Below are positions 61,713 through 64,000 of a stretch of 64,000 bases of DNA, in pieces (the first letter of the stretch is position 1; the number at the start of each line of letters is the position of its first letter). Below the pieces are notes generated by a model. It was not told the DNA's origin. It made no database searches and worked only from the letters and a program-made list of their open reading frames with translations. The stretch comes from Brachypodium distachyon. Taxonomy: Eukaryota > Streptophyta > Magnoliopsida > Poales > Poaceae. The translations under genes and the position numbers were made by a program. The stretch covers positions 30,145,584-30,209,583 of the forward strand of contig NC_016134.3 in the NCBI RefSeq assembly GCF_000005505.3, written 5' to 3'.

Positions 61713-62080
61713 GGGGTGACAATTTGTATTCTATAGGGATGGCAATTTGTGTATGAAAGATTTTGACCACTTTTTTTTACATGGTTATTTGTGCTCGATC
61801 GTTAGGGTTGATAATTTGTATTCATTAGGGGTGGCAATTTGTGATGTAGGTTTTTTATCGGAATATATTCATTTGCACATGGCTATTTTTGTTCATTAGG
61901 AATGGCAATTTGTATTATCGCATGTGGTAGGTGATAAATTTTGACCGAAATCGATGAACATGTTTATTTGTGTTCATTAGGGTGACAATTTATAGTCATT
62001 AGTGAGTTTACAATAATTTGTGTTCATTAGAGGTGGCAATTTCTGTTCATTTGGTGAGACATGATTTGTTTGGAAACTCT
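61713..62080. repeat. TTCATTAGGGTGGCAATTTGT array, right part
   Basis: Continuation of the array at 49591-50560, with the same ACATGGTTATTTGTG and GGTGGCAATTTGTG words. It ends near GTGAGACATGATTTGTTTGG. Confidence 0.8.
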
Positions 62081-63420
62081 TAGTTTCGCTTGTGATTTGT
62101 TTTGAGGATATTAAGCACATATATTTCGTAAATTAATTTCTAAAGATTTTCAAGTTTTTTTCTCCCTACTGTGGAGTGAAATATCGTGGTCCATACACTG
62201 ACGTGTCCTTATACGTTCGGCTAGAAATGAGACGAAAAATAGCATCTCTCTGCTGAAAAACAAACCAAAACATGGGCTGACTTGGAACAACTTGACGTGC
62301 TAAAACTCAAGAAGCAATCACCGCGCGGGACCAAAAGCCGACGTATAATTATACATCAGGCTGTGCTACTACGGTGCATGCAGGCCGTCGGGCCAGCTTG
62401 CCAGCAAGCCGTCGCGCGCTATGCGAACCCATCTGTTAACAACAAATCTTACGTTGTCACTTGTCAGGTTCTAAATAAGAAAATCGGTGACAACTCCTTT
62501 GCGTGGGCCCAAGGAAGGTGGGATTTGGTTAGGCTTCTTGCTTGGGCAGGGTGTTTACAAGGGCCGGAGGAGGAGGCTGTTTTGTTTGGCCTGGGCCTAT
62601 TGTAGCTGTATCAGGCTTCAGTTTGTTGGGCTTTTATTCCTCATTAATTTCGAGCATAACCAATGGATCGCTATGGGCCATTGCATGTGACATGAACAAT
62701 CCTGACATCAAGTTTGGCCTGGGCCTATTGTAGCTGGAAAAAAATTATGTGGGCGCCGGGCTCACCCGCGCGCGCTCCACGTCCCGATGGCCGCGACTTC
62801 GGATCGGACGACGGCTCGCCCAACGAGTCCTCCACATCGGCTCGTCCATCGCCCGCTCACCCGCGTCGGCTCGCCTACCCTGTCAACCGTCGATCGGATC
62901 GAGCGAGCGAGCGCAGAGCAGCGCAGCACAGATGCAGGGCACCCACGACGAAGTCGATCGCCAACACCGGCCACAGCTTCGACCCGGCGCCGCCCTCGAT
63001 TGCCGCCGCGTCCACGATCTCATCAGGCTCCGTGCGCGCAAGATGGAGAATCGTGTGATCGCCATCCCGCCGTGGCCGGTCACTGTGGCCGGCTCCACCG
63101 TGCCGACCCCGACCCCAACCTCGTCTTCACAGGCTCCTCCACCGCGCCGACCCCGACCTCGCCGTCGCCGGCCCTCCTCGACGCCTGGCGCCTCCTAGAA
63201 CTCCACCACCTCTACACAGTGCCGAGCTCCTCGTCGTCGGCCCTCCTCGCCTGCCATTATCAACGCTAATCGGCTTCTACACAGTGCGAGCTCCACCGCC
63301 CACGAGGTGTTCGGTCTTTGTCCCCAACAAGTTTTCTTGGTAAATTAAATCTCAAACTCCGTCTAATGATTCTCTTTAGTATATTTTCTCATTTATGTTG
63401 CATGATTCTGCTTCGTAGAT
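62081..63420. other. Spacer with a short direct repeat and GC-rich patch
   Basis: A perfect 25 bp direct repeat (GTTTGGCCTGGGCCTATTGT...) lies at 62584-62608 and 62712-62736. 62760-63270 is GC-rich with overlapping open frames and no recognised protein. It may be the 5' part of the LINE or a separate insertion. Confidence 0.45.
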
Positions 63421-64000
63421 CATGTCGGACGATTTTCAGTTCATATTCAGCAAGGAAGTAGCTGGAGCTTCTTGTTTCTGGTTCAGTTCAGAAACTACAG
63501 CTTCAGTATCTTCTATCAATTCTTGTAAGCTTGGTCTATTGGTTGTGCATTGCAGCTTCTCCCGGCGAGTTTGGTTTCGCCTCCGAGCCTGGTCAAGAGC
63601 CAACTTCCCCATTCCCGTGAGGATTGGTGGACTACGGCAAGAAAATCTGCTCCCAAGCTGCTGCGGAGAGATTTCGACACAATTACCATCCTAATCCACT
63701 GGAGAATCTGGAAGGAGAGAAATGCTAGAATTTTCCAACATGAATCATGCTCTGTGGACAGAGTTGTCGAGCTCATCATCGATGAACTCCAATCGTGGAA
63801 AGCTGCAGGATGTGTGGTGGCATTCTGAATTTTTCCAGTTGTTTGTGTTGCTGGGAACTGCCCTTAGTTCTGGCCAGTAAGATGTTCAGGTTTCAGTATG
63901 TGCTGTAGGGTGTGAGTCTCAGGTGTTAAATTTGCAGGGCTGTGCCTGTAATGGGCTCTCTCTTTCCTCTTGTATTTTGTAACTTGTACTCTGCTTCTTT
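63421..64000 (+). mobile_element. 3' fragment of a plant LINE retrotransposon
   Basis: Two overlapping frames give VHCSFSRRVWFRLRAWSRAN and then DWWTTARKSAPKLLRRDFDT ... IWKERNARIFQ. This is the C-terminal tail after the reverse transcriptase (zf-RVT region) of plant L1-type LINEs. A frameshift near 63610 separates them. The stop at 63826 is followed by a typical LINE 3' UTR (TTGTATTTTGTAACTTGTAC) that runs to the window edge. Dead 5'-truncated copy. Confidence 0.8.

Overview
This is plant nuclear DNA, almost certainly from a Pooideae grass (wheat, barley or a relative). Supporting evidence: multi-exon genes with GT-AG introns; GC-rich 5' ends of coding regions; several Stowaway-type MITEs starting CTCCCTCCG; a CACTA transposon with a TTA target duplication; a grass-type LINE tail; and gene families (tandem NB-ARC NLR, F-box/FBD clusters, DUF241 clusters) typical of cereals. 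No prokaryotic or viral gene organisation is present. Exon models were built by hand from splice sites and reading frames; the lengths of the three large gene models sum to whole codons.

Layout. 1-600: shuffled fragments of the 3' end of the neighbouring sorting-nexin gene. 621-6578 (minus): a CC-NB-ARC-NB-ARC-LRR disease-resistance gene of four exons with an in-frame stop after the second kinase-2 motif. 6600-9770: MITE and repeat-rich spacer. 9771-16470 (minus): an intact 15-exon PXA/PX/Nexin-C sorting nexin of 1033 codons. 18235-18306 (minus): tRNA-Pro(AGG). 18.3-26.6 kb (plus): three tandem single-exon DUF241 genes, each with its own TATA box and a shared upstream module. 27672-36488 (minus): a six-exon PHD-finger gene (AIPP2/PAIPP2-like) whose first coding exon is only the ATG and whose 5.45 kb second intron is full of repeats. 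37.1-37.6 kb: a six-unit array of as-1-like motifs upstream of that gene. 38-48 kb: a decaying F-box/FBD cluster. One copy keeps the F-box but is frameshifted and has a stop; the next keeps an open LRR part but has lost the F-box; an inverted FBD tail lies between them. 48.9-62.1 kb: a repeat element split by an 11.1 kb composite CACTA insertion. 63.4-64 kb: a truncated LINE.

The most unusual structure is the CACTA block at 50564-61709. Its outer ends carry the only matching TTA target duplication, yet they come from two different CACTA elements. Element A (50564-58967) has well-paired termini and long inverted arms carrying a ULP1-like gene, with a 4.1 kb LTR-like insertion in one arm. Element B (58968-61709) is only the 5' half of a TNP2 transposase plus one terminus. 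This looks like macro-transposition of a nested pair. The intact genes (sorting nexin, PHD protein, DUF241 trio, tRNA) are unrelated housekeeping or regulatory genes with no evident joint pathway; the NLR and F-box loci are fast-evolving families in decay.
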